The notes below the pieces were generated by a model that worked only from the letters and a program-made list of their open reading frames with translations, searched no databases and was not told the origin of the DNA. Of a DNA stretch of 43,469 bases, positions 25,380 through 33,051 are shown one piece after another. The first letter of the stretch is position 1. Every line of letters begins with the position of its first letter. Source of the stretch: a virus; the IMG/VR virus record IMGVR_UViG_3300044732_000656, positions 1-43,469 of that record. The stretch is one strand, 5' to 3'. Both the position numbers and the translations under genes were made by a program.

Positions 25380-25697
25380 ATGAAAAGTTTATTGACCTTT
25401 GAAGAGTTCGTTAACGAACATTACAAAGTAGAGGAGGCTACCGACGCTGAGGGATTCAATCCGACAACTGCTGATGAAGTAGAAGGCACAGAGGGAACTG
25501 TTAAGACTTTGGCAGATCTAATTCCCGGAAAGGAATATGAGATGACCGTCGACGGAAAAAAGAAATCGATGATCTTTCAAGGTGTTACTGATGGAGCTTA
25601 CATCTTCAATGCCGAAGATCAAGAAGAGACCATTCGATATACCGAAGAAGAAGCTGAGAAGCTAATTAGCGGAGGCGCTAAGGTATCTTCTATGTAA
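25380..25697 (+). CDS. Small tagged protein, PGKEY domain
   Basis: A 105-residue protein starting MKSLLTFEEFVNEH. The tag is clear, but the residue after the predicted VNE cut is His rather than Ala or Ser; an alternative cut is VEEA near residue 20. The C-terminal domain (IPGKEYEMTVDG, then FQGVTDGAYIFN and EEEAEKLISGG) is a paralogue of the last 60 residues of the protein at 19877-21457. This shows one module used both as cargo and as a domain of a larger protein. Function unknown. Confidence 0.78.
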   Translation: MKSLLTFEEFVNEHYKVEEATDAEGFNPTTADEVEGTEGTVKTLADLIPGKEYEMTVDGKKKSMIFQGVTDGAYIFNAEDQEETIRYTEEEAEKLISGGAKVSSM

Positions 25698-25705
25698 TTC
25701 TATGT

Positions 25706-26200
25706 ATGCATTCGATAAAGAATAATCGACCATCTAAGAAATCAGCATTCCGGCAAGGATATTTTCCTTTGAACGAATGCAGAAAATATCAAGGTGCCGG
25801 TCCTATCATTTATCGATCATCATGGGAACGTAAATTCTGTATCTACTGTGAACGAAATCCGGAGATCGAATGGTGGTCTTCGGAATCGTTGCGAATAAAG
25901 TATTTCAATGCTCTAGATAATAACTACCACAATTACTTTCCTGATTTTGTTGTTAGACTTAGAAGCGGTCAAACTATAATCGTTGAAGTTAAACCGAAAT
26001 CTCAGCTAATAAAGCCAGAAAAACCTAAGCAAATGACAAAGAGATCGATTGAATCCTTCAAGTGGTCATATGAAGCTTGGGTAACTAATACATGTAAAAG
26101 AGCAGCGGCTGAAGAATTTGCAAATGCCAAAGGGTGGAAATATCAAATTGTAACCGAAGACTTTTTCAAATCATTATCAGTGAATGAAGTTTCTGCTTGA
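25706..26200 (+). CDS. 4: Head completion protein / nuclease (gp4-like)
   Basis: A 164-residue protein matching T4 gp4 (gp50/4), which finishes filled heads before tail joining. Motifs: IIYRSSWERKFCIYCERNP, WWSSESLRI, NYFPDFVVRL and IIVEVKPKSQ. The E...PDF...E-x-K layout is that of a PD-(D/E)xK / TnsA-like nuclease core. Conserved Cys-x-x-Cys (CIYC) is also present in relatives. Position next to the portal is consistent. Its end overlaps the next gene by 17 bases. Confidence 0.85.
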   Translation: MHSIKNNRPSKKSAFRQGYFPLNECRKYQGAGPIIYRSSWERKFCIYCERNPEIEWWSSESLRIKYFNALDNNYHNYFPDFVVRLRSGQTIIVEVKPKSQLIKPEKPKQMTKRSIESFKWSYEAWVTNTCKRAAAEEFANAKGWKYQIVTEDFFKSLSVNEVSA

Positions 26201-26927
26201 CTTTTTTCGAGGAGTAATTGAACTCCTTCAAGTTCAATCAACTCAAGGAGAAAAAACTGAAGATAATTCAGATAAAGAGAAGGAGGTAGTTGAAGCGTAT
26301 AAATGGTTTCTAGAACAATTGAAGGATACTAGAAATCAAAGAGTTCAGATAAATACAGATCCTTGGCTTCAACCGGGTAAGATTTACATATTCAAGTACA
26401 TCGCTAAATACCGAGAAGTTCTCGATCCATGGGATAGACATCCGATCGTTCTTGCTCTGGGTAAAGTTAAGTTTCAGAATTCTATATGTAATGTTGGAAT
26501 AAACATTAGTTGGTATCCACCTAAAATACGTCAGGAGATTATCAATCGAATTCGAAAAATGTATGCTCCTAAGTATGAATCTGCAATTAAAAAGAAAGGT
26601 CAACTAGCGAATGATCAGGCTCCGATTCTTCTAGACATATATAATTTGAAGATGGCTCTTAATCCCTTAGGATTTTCTTGGGCAATTAGATACTATCTAC
26701 CGGAAGGTATCATTCAACCAAAAATATGTGTTTGTTATGAGGATTGGGATAAAGCAATTAGATTGGATCAATCAAAGATCTTCCCGGAAATCGAAGGTAA
26801 AACCAATTTGTTTACATTTTACAATCAATTTCGGCAATATGTCATCGAGTATAACGGAAAAGCCTCTGAGAACCGACGAAAGATTGAAGAATCTAAGAAA
26901 CAGAGAAAATATGTCTTCATAAAATGA
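26184..26927 (+). CDS. Conserved phage protein next to gp4 and portal
   Basis: A 247-residue protein. The motif PGKIYIFKYIAKYREVLDPW, then DRHPIVLALG and VGINISWYPPKIR, matches from memory a conserved T4-like phage family with the pattern 'Y-x-x-K...LPYWD-x-x-PLVLPL...GLNLHYLPP'. I cannot name its role; structural or DNA-end proteins are usual in this position. The C-terminus is basic (ENRRKIEESKKQRKYVFIK). The start overlaps the gp4-like gene; a late promoter follows. Confidence 0.75.
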   Translation: MKFLLDFFRGVIELLQVQSTQGEKTEDNSDKEKEVVEAYKWFLEQLKDTRNQRVQINTDPWLQPGKIYIFKYIAKYREVLDPWDRHPIVLALGKVKFQNSICNVGINISWYPPKIRQEIINRIRKMYAPKYESAIKKKGQLANDQAPILLDIYNLKMALNPLGFSWAIRYYLPEGIIQPKICVCYEDWDKAIRLDQSKIFPEIEGKTNLFTFYNQFRQYVIEYNGKASENRRKIEESKKQRKYVFIK

Positions 26928-26940
26928 AGAAGATAAGATA

Positions 26941-26949
26941 AATATATAG
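26941..26949 (+). promoter_or_regulatory. Late-promoter motif (AATATATAG)
   Basis: AATATATAGT, one base different from GATATATAG, 22 bases before the portal ATG. Same spacing as for the protease and other head genes. Confidence 0.55.
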
Positions 26950-26971
26950 TCTTCAAAATACCGAGAATAAT

Positions 26972-28585
26972 ATGGCTGGATTTGTAAATCGCGAAGAAAC
27001 TTATGCTGGACGCCCTACGGCCGAATCTCGAAATTTCGTATCTAAGGCGTTGAAATCTTTATCATCGTTTGGGATGATGTATGATGATATGGTTCTTAGA
27101 AATTCTAAGGCTATTGGTATCAACGAGGATCGATTTGGTTGGAGGCTCGATCCTCGAAATTCAGCCGGCGGAGAATACGACGATTACGCTCTTTTTGCTA
27201 ATTTGTCAATGACCGATATCAATCTTCGTAAATCTATCTCGATTTTTGATAAATCATATCCAAAGAAAAGAGAGGATCTTCGTAAATTTGCTATTCAAGA
27301 TGAAATAGAAGAGATTCTAGACACTTTATGTGATGAATGTGTTGTTTATGATGATAAGAACTACTTTTGTTCTCCCCTCGCCTTTGATGATGAAACTCTA
27401 GAACCAGGAACTCTAGAAGCTATCAAAATTGCTCTTGAAACTAACTTCAAGAGAGTCTATCAATACTTCGGTTTCAATAATGATATTGCTGCCTGGTCCT
27501 ATTTCCGAAAGTGGTTAGTTGATGGATATTTAGCTTTCGAAATTATCTACAACAAAGAACAAGATAGAATTATCGGTTTCAAAGAGCTAGATCCAATCAC
27601 TCTAGAACCCGGTCTCGATAAAGAAGGTAAGAAGATCTGGAAGCAATTTAAGAGCCAACCCGGGAAAGAAAGAGTTCTTTACGATTCTCAGCTCATATAC
27701 ATCTCATATGCTAACGTTAATACCTCATCAAGAGTGTCTTACGTTGAGCGACTAGTTAGATCATTTAATTTGCTCCGTATCATGGAGCATTCTCGAGTAA
27801 TTTGGGCTACTGTGAATGCCTCGTTCAAGACTAAATTCGTAATTCCGGTCGGAGGTAAATCTAAAACACGGGCTAGGCAATCTCTTGGTGTTATTATGCA
27901 AAATTACCGAGAGCAAATTGACTTTGATACAGAATCTGGCGAATTGAAAGTTAACGGAAAGGCTATGATGCCTTTCAACAAAGAATATTGGCTACCTTCC
28001 GGAGAAGCCGGAGAACCGACTATTGAAACTATCGGAAATGATGGGCCGGATCTTTCTGACACTGAGGCTCTTAAGTACTTTAGAGAAAAACTAATTAAGG
28101 TTTCTAAGATTCCTCTGTCGAGATTCGATATGGAATCTCCTCCTTCATGGGAAATGAATGCCGAAGGAATGACTCGTGACGAAATTAAATTTGGTCGATT
28201 CGTAACTCGACTTCGTTCAGTTTTTCAGGAGATTCTAGTTAAACCTTTATGGATTCAGATGTGTTTAGATTTCCCTCAATTGAAGGAAGATGATGCTTTC
28301 AAATCTCAAATAGGGGTTAAGTACAATAAGTACAATATATTTGAAGAAATGAAAGAAATTGAAATCCTTCAAAAGCGATTAGATTTCGTGACTTCTATGA
28401 AAGATGGATTGGTAGAAACCGATGCAAATATGAACGAAATCAAGTACTTTGCTTCTGAATTCCTCATTCAACGATTCCTTGGATTATCTTCTGAGGATCT
28501 TCGATTGAATAAGAAATTGAAGATCTCTGAAGACGAAGAAAAATTAGCTGCCGCTAAAAAAGCATCTGAAATAACCGGCATGTAA
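26972..28585 (+). CDS. 20: Portal protein (gp20-like)
   Basis: A 537-residue portal forming the dodecameric ring through which DNA enters and leaves the head. It matches T4 gp20 (524 residues) in layout: an early Asp-rich segment (RNSAGGEYDDYALFANLSMT), a middle wing with YFRKWLVDGYLAFEIIYN, the conserved RVSYVERLVRSFNLLRIMEH helix and the PIPLSRF-like stretch (KVSKIPLSRFDMES). The C-terminal helical crown is Lys/Glu-rich. It stands immediately before the prohead protease, as in T4. Confidence 0.93.
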   Translation: MAGFVNREETYAGRPTAESRNFVSKALKSLSSFGMMYDDMVLRNSKAIGINEDRFGWRLDPRNSAGGEYDDYALFANLSMTDINLRKSISIFDKSYPKKREDLRKFAIQDEIEEILDTLCDECVVYDDKNYFCSPLAFDDETLEPGTLEAIKIALETNFKRVYQYFGFNNDIAAWSYFRKWLVDGYLAFEIIYNKEQDRIIGFKELDPITLEPGLDKEGKKIWKQFKSQPGKERVLYDSQLIYISYANVNTSSRVSYVERLVRSFNLLRIMEHSRVIWATVNASFKTKFVIPVGGKSKTRARQSLGVIMQNYREQIDFDTESGELKVNGKAMMPFNKEYWLPSGEAGEPTIETIGNDGPDLSDTEALKYFREKLIKVSKIPLSRFDMESPPSWEMNAEGMTRDEIKFGRFVTRLRSVFQEILVKPLWIQMCLDFPQLKEDDAFKSQIGVKYNKYNIFEEMKEIEILQKRLDFVTSMKDGLVETDANMNEIKYFASEFLIQRFLGLSSEDLRLNKKLKISEDEEKLAAAKKASEITGM

Positions 28586-28603
28586 AACAAAATGTCGGAT
28601 CTT

Positions 28604-28612
28604 GATATATAG
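28604..28612 (+). promoter_or_regulatory. Late-promoter motif GATATATAG
   Basis: CTTGATATATAG lies 20 bases before the protease ATG and 18 bases after the portal stop. Its left flank (CTTGATATATAG) is identical to that of the motif at 19036. Confidence 0.65.
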
Positions 28613-28632
28613 TAAAAATCAGCTTTCACAAA

Positions 28633-30492
28633 ATGAATAATAAGTATCTTCTCGTAGTTGAGAGATCGGAAAGCCAACTCGCCGTCGCAAGAACAAACGA
28701 TAAGTATGTTCTTGAGGGAGTTTTCACCGAGATTGGAGTTAAAAACAACAATCAAAGGGTATACGATGAAAAAGAAGTAATCCCTCACGTAAACGAACTA
28801 CAAAAGCTTTGCGCAGGTAATAAACTTCTTGGAGAATTAGACCATCCTAAATCATTCGACATTTCTTTGAAGAACGCTTCTCATGTGATAGAAGAACTTC
28901 ATTACGATAAGGAGAAGAAACAGGTTATTGGACGAATTCGTCTTCTAAATACCGAAGCAGGTAAAAACGCTATGGCGTTGGTTGATGCAGGCGTCCCTCT
29001 ACATATTTCTAGTAGAGCCGCTGGAATCGTAGAAAGTAACGGTCACGTAAAAATCAAAAAGATGTTCACATATGACCTTGTTGCTACTCCTGGATTCTCA
29101 AACGCCGAGCTAAAAAGAGTTAATGAAAGTTTTGGATTAGCTGAAGATGACAATCTTCAGCTTTTCGAGGTTCCTTGGACCATCAAAGATACAGAATCGA
29201 ATAACGAAACCGAAATAAAAGAAAACAAAGAAATGGACAATTCCAAATACATTTCAATCGAGGATTTCAATCAATATACTAAACTCGTCAAGAACGAATT
29301 TGAGGCTATGAAATCAAAGATTCAAGAATCCGCTAAAAATCCTAATGAAGGAAAGAATGTTAACGAAGGTTTGATCAAATACACTGAAGCGGTCGCAAAG
29401 CAAGTTAATGCTTTACAGGAATCAATCGAAGGATTGATTTCTCATAATGATTACATCGTTGAAAATCTCGAACGAGTAAAAGATTACGCTGAGTTAGTTG
29501 GAGAGAAATCTAATCTAGGTATCAATTACTCAGAGAAGCTCGCAGAATCCGTTGATCATCTAATCGAATACACTAAGGTGGTTGCTGAAAAGACAGATCA
29601 ATCAATCGAATACACCAAGATGATTGCTGAAAAGACAGATCAATCAATCGAATATGGAAAATATGTAGCTAACGAATCGTCTAATCGTTGGAATTATCAA
29701 GAACATCTCAACGAGCAACTTGACAAAGTAATTTCTCATAATGATTATATAGTTGAAGGTGTTGATTCAGTAATTAAGTACATCGAATATGGTGTTAAAG
29801 AAACTGAAAAGCTTCAATCATTCGTTGATCATACGGTTAAAACCATCAATGAAAACGGGTTTGTAAATAGCGAAGAAAAGACTAATACCAAAGAGGTTAA
29901 ATTAGTTGAAAATCAGACCAAAGGAGTTACTAAGTCTATTAGCGAATCCATTAACGTCGATTCGGATGATGAATTCAAGAAAAACATTACGACTCAATTA
30001 AATGCTATTCTTGAATCCGCTAAAACTGAAAAAGAACAAACTATCAACAAAACTTATCATTTCTTGAATTTCTTAGGTGAAAGTCGAAGAAATCAATTCG
30101 ATTCTCTTACTCCAGAAATGAAGCAAACTGTAGTAGATAAGTTCTCTAGTACTTCTTATTTTGGATCTGCTGATGCAGAAAGAATTTTCGAATCGGTATT
30201 CATTCAACCAGTTGCTAAGCTAGATTGGTTGGCTAATATGCCTTCTAAATACGTTTCTTCATGGAACTCTCTTAACGAAAATCAGAAAACCGCAATCAAA
30301 GCTCAGGCTTCGATTCGTCGCCTAGAAACTCAATATCAAATCGATGATTTCTGGGCAAATCGCGAGCTTCGAACGGTTAAGATAGAAAACGAAAATCTAG
30401 AAAGACCTATCAACGAATCATCTGCTTACGAAACGAACAGTGAATATATGGATGCCGTTCGTGAAGGTTTCCGACGTCGATTCAAAAGATAA
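28633..30492 (+). CDS. 21: Prohead maturation protease fused to a coiled-coil scaffold
   Basis: Residues 1-165 match T4 gp21: GVFTEIGVKNNNQRVYD, then LLGELDHP with likely catalytic His71, and VPLHISSRAAG with likely nucleophile Ser127. T4 gp21 ends after about 210 residues, but here ~450 more follow. These include an extended coiled coil with 14-residue repeats (SIEYTKMIAEKTDQ) and duplicated ISHNDYIVE blocks, then a helical C-terminal domain ending in a basic helix (AVREGFRRRFKR). That tail resembles capsid-binding ends of scaffolds, so this gene may encode both protease and core (gp22-like) functions. It should cut the tagged proteins after [LIV]-x-E. Confidence 0.88.
   Translation: MNNKYLLVVERSESQLAVARTNDKYVLEGVFTEIGVKNNNQRVYDEKEVIPHVNELQKLCAGNKLLGELDHPKSFDISLKNASHVIEELHYDKEKKQVIGRIRLLNTEAGKNAMALVDAGVPLHISSRAAGIVESNGHVKIKKMFTYDLVATPGFSNAELKRVNESFGLAEDDNLQLFEVPWTIKDTESNNETEIKENKEMDNSKYISIEDFNQYTKLVKNEFEAMKSKIQESAKNPNEGKNVNEGLIKYTEAVAKQVNALQESIEGLISHNDYIVENLERVKDYAELVGEKSNLGINYSEKLAESVDHLIEYTKVVAEKTDQSIEYTKMIAEKTDQSIEYGKYVANESSNRWNYQEHLNEQLDKVISHNDYIVEGVDSVIKYIEYGVKETEKLQSFVDHTVKTINENGFVNSEEKTNTKEVKLVENQTKGVTKSISESINVDSDDEFKKNITTQLNAILESAKTEKEQTINKTYHFLNFLGESRRNQFDSLTPEMKQTVVDKFSSTSYFGSADAERIFESVFIQPVAKLDWLANMPSKYVSSWNSLNENQKTAIKAQASIRRLETQYQIDDFWANRELRTVKIENENLERPINESSAYETNSEYMDAVREGFRRRFKR
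29562..29645 (+). repeat. Two tandem 42-base repeats in the protease-scaffold gene
   Basis: Units 29562-29603 and 29604-29645 differ at only a few bases and encode SIEYTK[V/M][V/I]AEKTDQ; a third degenerate unit follows. Fourteen residues equals two heptads, so repeat number would set coiled-coil length. The nine-residue block ISHNDYIVE also occurs twice in the same gene, at about 29437 and 29731. Confidence 0.85.
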
Positions 30493-30501
30493 TCTTCTCT
30501 A

Positions 30502-30792
30502 ACGAAGCACATACCCACATTCGAGAGCTTTTTGAACGGATCGATCAGAGATTTAGGTATTCATGAATCTGAGGAAGTTAATGAAGCTGAAAAAATAGAG
30601 GTTGGTACTTTTGTTCGATATAAGAAAGATAAAGACTTTACGGGTGGTAAGATACTATCAATCAAAGGATCTAATGCCGAGATTCATAATTGGGACGGTT
30701 CAACCACTGAACTTCCTCTTAAAGATCTTGAATACGTAAAATCTTGGAATGAAAGCAATACCGTAAGTAAATTAAAAAAACAAAAGAAATGA
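30502..30792 (+). CDS. Small tagged protein with SH3-like domain, apparent ACG start
   Basis: An ATG- or TTG-based call would start at 30532 (TTG), but the in-frame codons just before it read KHIPTFESFLNGS. This is the MKTHIP-class tag, with ACG at 30502 where the Met codon should be. The frame is closed by the protease stop at 30490-30492. So translation probably starts at ACG, or the base is a recent mutation or sequencing error. After the tag come IHESEEVNEAE and a barrel-like domain (VGTFVRYKKDKDFTGGKILS, then HNWDGSTTELPL). The predicted cut LNG lacks the usual Glu; VNEA at about residue 30 could serve instead. Confidence 0.6.
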   Translation, partial: TKHIPTFESFLNGSIRDLGIHESEEVNEAEKIEVGTFVRYKKDKDFTGGKILSIKGSNAEIHNWDGSTTELPLKDLEYVKSWNESNTVSKLKKQKK

Positions 30793-31115
30793 AGAACCTA
30801 AAAACATTTGAAAGTTTTGTGAATGAAGCTTACGCCGAAAAGCAGGTGAACGATCTTCTTAATATGTATCCGATTAGCCTATCAATCAAACGAGATAAAA
30901 TCTCTGTTGTTTATTCAGGGTGGGATCTTGGATACGACGATGGTAAATACCACAAAATTACCTGGAACCCAGAGGATAAGAGCGTTGAATCCGGAGCTTA
31001 CAAAGATCGTCGCTGCACAAAATTTGTGACGGCTAGTAACTGGTCAGAGGATGTTACATCTTTAGAAGATTTTGCAGATATTGTCAATGGCAAGGCGAAA
31101 GGCGATTGGAACTAA
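30789..31115 (+). CDS. Small protein with capsid-targeting tag
   Basis: A 108-residue protein starting MKNLKTFESFVNEA, predicted cut after VNE before Ala14. The mature part (LLNMYPISLSIKRDKISVVY, then WDLGYDDGKYHKITWNPED) is beta-rich with several aromatic residues. Not recognised. ATGA overlap with the previous gene. It is the last gene before the 220-base region in front of the capsid gene. Confidence 0.75.
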   Translation: MKNLKTFESFVNEAYAEKQVNDLLNMYPISLSIKRDKISVVYSGWDLGYDDGKYHKITWNPEDKSVESGAYKDRRCTKFVTASNWSEDVTSLEDFADIVNGKAKGDWN

Positions 31116-31141
31116 AAAATCAAAAAATCATGACATGTTAG

Positions 31142-31217
31142 AAAAATCCCACTCGGAAACCGAGATTGAGTCATTCTTGCAAACATGATTTAATGAGAAG
31201 TGCGAGTGGTAATTTTT
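31142..31217 (+). ncRNA. Possible structured RNA upstream of the capsid gene
   Basis: CCACTCG (31149-31155) pairs with CGAGTGG (31203-31209), and the helix extends outward through AAAAAT/ATTTTT (31142-31147 with 31212-31217). Inside, CTCGG-AAA-CCGAG (31152-31164) forms an alternative hairpin that competes with the outer stem, and TCATT/AATGA could close an inner loop. There is no tRNA signature. It may be a leader switch, a small RNA or a poor terminator. It lies in the only gap longer than 200 bases. Confidence 0.35.
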
Positions 31218-31232
31218 GAATTTATTTAATCG

Positions 31233-31264
31233 GATGCCGCTTGAGTAAATAATCAAGCGGCATC
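31233..31264 (+). terminator. 12-bp GC-rich hairpin before the capsid promoter
   Basis: GATGCCGCTTGA (31233-31244) pairs perfectly with TCAAGCGGCATC (31253-31264) around the loop GTAAATAA. No T-run follows; instead the late promoter GATATATAG begins two bases later. It may terminate or pause upstream transcription or insulate the capsid promoter. Confidence 0.55.
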
Positions 31265-31265
31265 A

Positions 31266-31274
31266 GATATATAG
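31266..31274 (+). promoter_or_regulatory. Late-promoter motif GATATATAG (capsid gene)
   Basis: Follows the hairpin directly and lies 63 bases before the capsid ATG, a longer leader than the ~20 bases at the other late genes. The leader is rich in AAC/AAA and ends AAACAAATCCAACAAAAATG, unstructured and without a Shine-Dalgarno sequence. Confidence 0.65.
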
Positions 31275-31337
31275 TATGAACTCATCCGTTAAGAAGCAAA
31301 TAACGGAATTAACCAAAACAAAACAAATCCAACAAAA

Positions 31338-32957
31338 ATGTACTTGTTAAATGAACAAGAAATTTTCGGTAAATGGGCTCCTATTCTGGAGTCCGAAGTT
31401 GGAGTAACCGATCGTAATAGAGTCGAGTGGATGTCTAAGTACTGCCACTATCATGAACTTTACGAGAATAACTCCTTCGCTCAACTCGGTGCTGTTAATG
31501 GCATGGGTGGAACTCGTTTCCCTGATAGTCCTGGAACCCTTCAAGGTTTCGACACCCAGACGACAGGATCTGGTGATAAGGCTCACACTCTTCTTCCTCT
31601 CGCGATGCAGGTTGCTGCTCAGACCATTGGTCTTGATCTAGTTCCTGTTGTTCCGATGCCTGGACCTATGGGTGTTCTAACTTACCTTGATTTCGTATAC
31701 GCTGGTGGTAAGACTAGTGGAACCGGTGCTGATCTTCCTTTGTTGATCAAATTAAATTATGGTGCCAACCCAATCCCCAGTTACACAGTCGGCGGTTCAG
31801 GTGCTTCGGCTAATACTACCTTCCATGTGGTTGGTTCTTCTCGTCTTGATGGAATGCCTATCTTTAAAGTAACTACTACTTCATCTTCTCCGGTTCTTAC
31901 TGCATCATTAACAGGTTTAACTGTTGCTGGTGCTTCAGTTGGTACCGGTTATACCGTAGAGTTAGTTAAGGCGCTCGAAGATCACATCACTGGATTCTCC
32001 GGTGCTGCTCTGGCTAATGATGTCTATGCCGATACTGCTTCTGCATCAGTGAACGATCCTTACGGCCGTTCACAAGGTGAAGGCACCACGGATAACATCA
32101 TGAACTTGAGCCTCTTCAACAAATCGGTTGAAGCTAAGACTTTCCAAGTTGCTGCTGCAGTGACTCGTGAACAAGTACAAGACTTGAAGCAATTCGGCGT
32201 CGATGCCGTATCTCAGGTTGAATCAGTACTTATCAACGAAGTAACTCAGTCAATCAACAAGAACATTCTTAACCGTCTGTTCGCTCTTGGAGAAAGAAAC
32301 CATGCTGCTGTTATCACGACTCAAGGAACTAACTTCTTCGTTAACCTTGGTTCAACTGCAGTAACGGTCGCTGCCTCCGCTACACAGAACACTGCTACCG
32401 CTTTTGGTAACTACATCATCACTACGGCTCTCCGTGGTGCAACTATGCAGCCTACCGAAGTAACTAACTCTGCTTCTGAGAATCTCCACACTCGTCAGCG
32501 TAAGATTATGTCAAAGATCCTCGCGATCGCTAACCTAATCGCTATCCGCGGTCGTCGTGGTCCTGCTACATTCGTAGTAACTAATGGTCAAGTTTGCTCA
32601 GCTCTACAAGATGTTGCTGGTTTCATACCCGCACCGATGGCTAACACCATCAATCAAATGAGCGGATCACTTTATCCGATTGGTACTCTCGCAGGTCTTG
32701 CAGTGTACAATGATCCTAACATGTCTTGGCAGGATACTCGTTTCTGCGTAGGTCGTAAGGGTGATGGTAACTCTCCTGGTCTTGTGTTCATGCCTTATCT
32801 CATGGCTGAATCCGTACAGACTATCGCTGAAGGTACTATGGCTCCTAAAGTTGCGGTTAAATCTCGTTACGCTTTGGTTGAAGCTGGTTTCCATCCCGAA
32901 ACTATGTACCTCACATCTGGAGTTTACATCCACTCAAACTTCGGTTCTCTCGTTTAA
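31338..32957 (+). CDS. 23: Major capsid protein (gp23-like)
   Basis: A 539-residue capsid subunit. The N-terminus EIFGKWAPILES parallels ELLNKWKPLLEG of T4 gp23, and VEAKTFQVAAAVTREQVQDL parallels the gp23 stretch IEAKSRQLKAAYSIELAQDL. The E-loop and HK97-fold P-domain order is consistent. The N-terminal propeptide should be removed by the gp21-like protease; ILE before Ser19 or LYE before Asn44 are candidate cuts. Residues 43-85 are copied in the small protein at 4294-4539. Arg codons are almost all CGT/CGC, whereas neighbours favour CGA/AGA, suggesting selection for very high expression. A strong terminator follows. Confidence 0.93.
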   Translation: MYLLNEQEIFGKWAPILESEVGVTDRNRVEWMSKYCHYHELYENNSFAQLGAVNGMGGTRFPDSPGTLQGFDTQTTGSGDKAHTLLPLAMQVAAQTIGLDLVPVVPMPGPMGVLTYLDFVYAGGKTSGTGADLPLLIKLNYGANPIPSYTVGGSGASANTTFHVVGSSRLDGMPIFKVTTTSSSPVLTASLTGLTVAGASVGTGYTVELVKALEDHITGFSGAALANDVYADTASASVNDPYGRSQGEGTTDNIMNLSLFNKSVEAKTFQVAAAVTREQVQDLKQFGVDAVSQVESVLINEVTQSINKNILNRLFALGERNHAAVITTQGTNFFVNLGSTAVTVAASATQNTATAFGNYIITTALRGATMQPTEVTNSASENLHTRQRKIMSKILAIANLIAIRGRRGPATFVVTNGQVCSALQDVAGFIPAPMANTINQMSGSLYPIGTLAGLAVYNDPNMSWQDTRFCVGRKGDGNSPGLVFMPYLMAESVQTIAEGTMAPKVAVKSRYALVEAGFHPETMYLTSGVYIHSNFGSLV

Positions 32958-32974
32958 TCGAGATTCGCTACAAA

Positions 32975-33004
32975 GAAAAGAGCTTCCTTCGGGAAGCTCT
33001 TTTC
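32975..33004 (+). terminator. Strong terminator after the capsid gene
   Basis: A 13-bp perfect stem, GAAAAGAGCTTCC (32975-32987) with its complement at 32992-33004, closed by a TTCG tetraloop. The right arm carries CTTTTC and T-rich sequence follows. A classic intrinsic terminator 17 bases after the capsid stop. Confidence 0.88.
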
Positions 33005-33020
33005 ATTTGTATTTCTTTGA

Positions 33021-33029
33021 GATATATAG
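33021..33029 (+). promoter_or_regulatory. Late-promoter motif GATATATAG
   Basis: Lies 22 bases before the ATG at 33052, just after the capsid terminator, giving the downstream genes their own late transcript. Confidence 0.6.
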
Positions 33030-33051
33030 ATAAAATGATCATATAAGAATA

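Noticed and set aside
31149-31209. Possible tRNA
   Set aside because: There is a 7-bp closing stem, but no T-loop sequence, no anticodon arm of the right size and only 61 bases.
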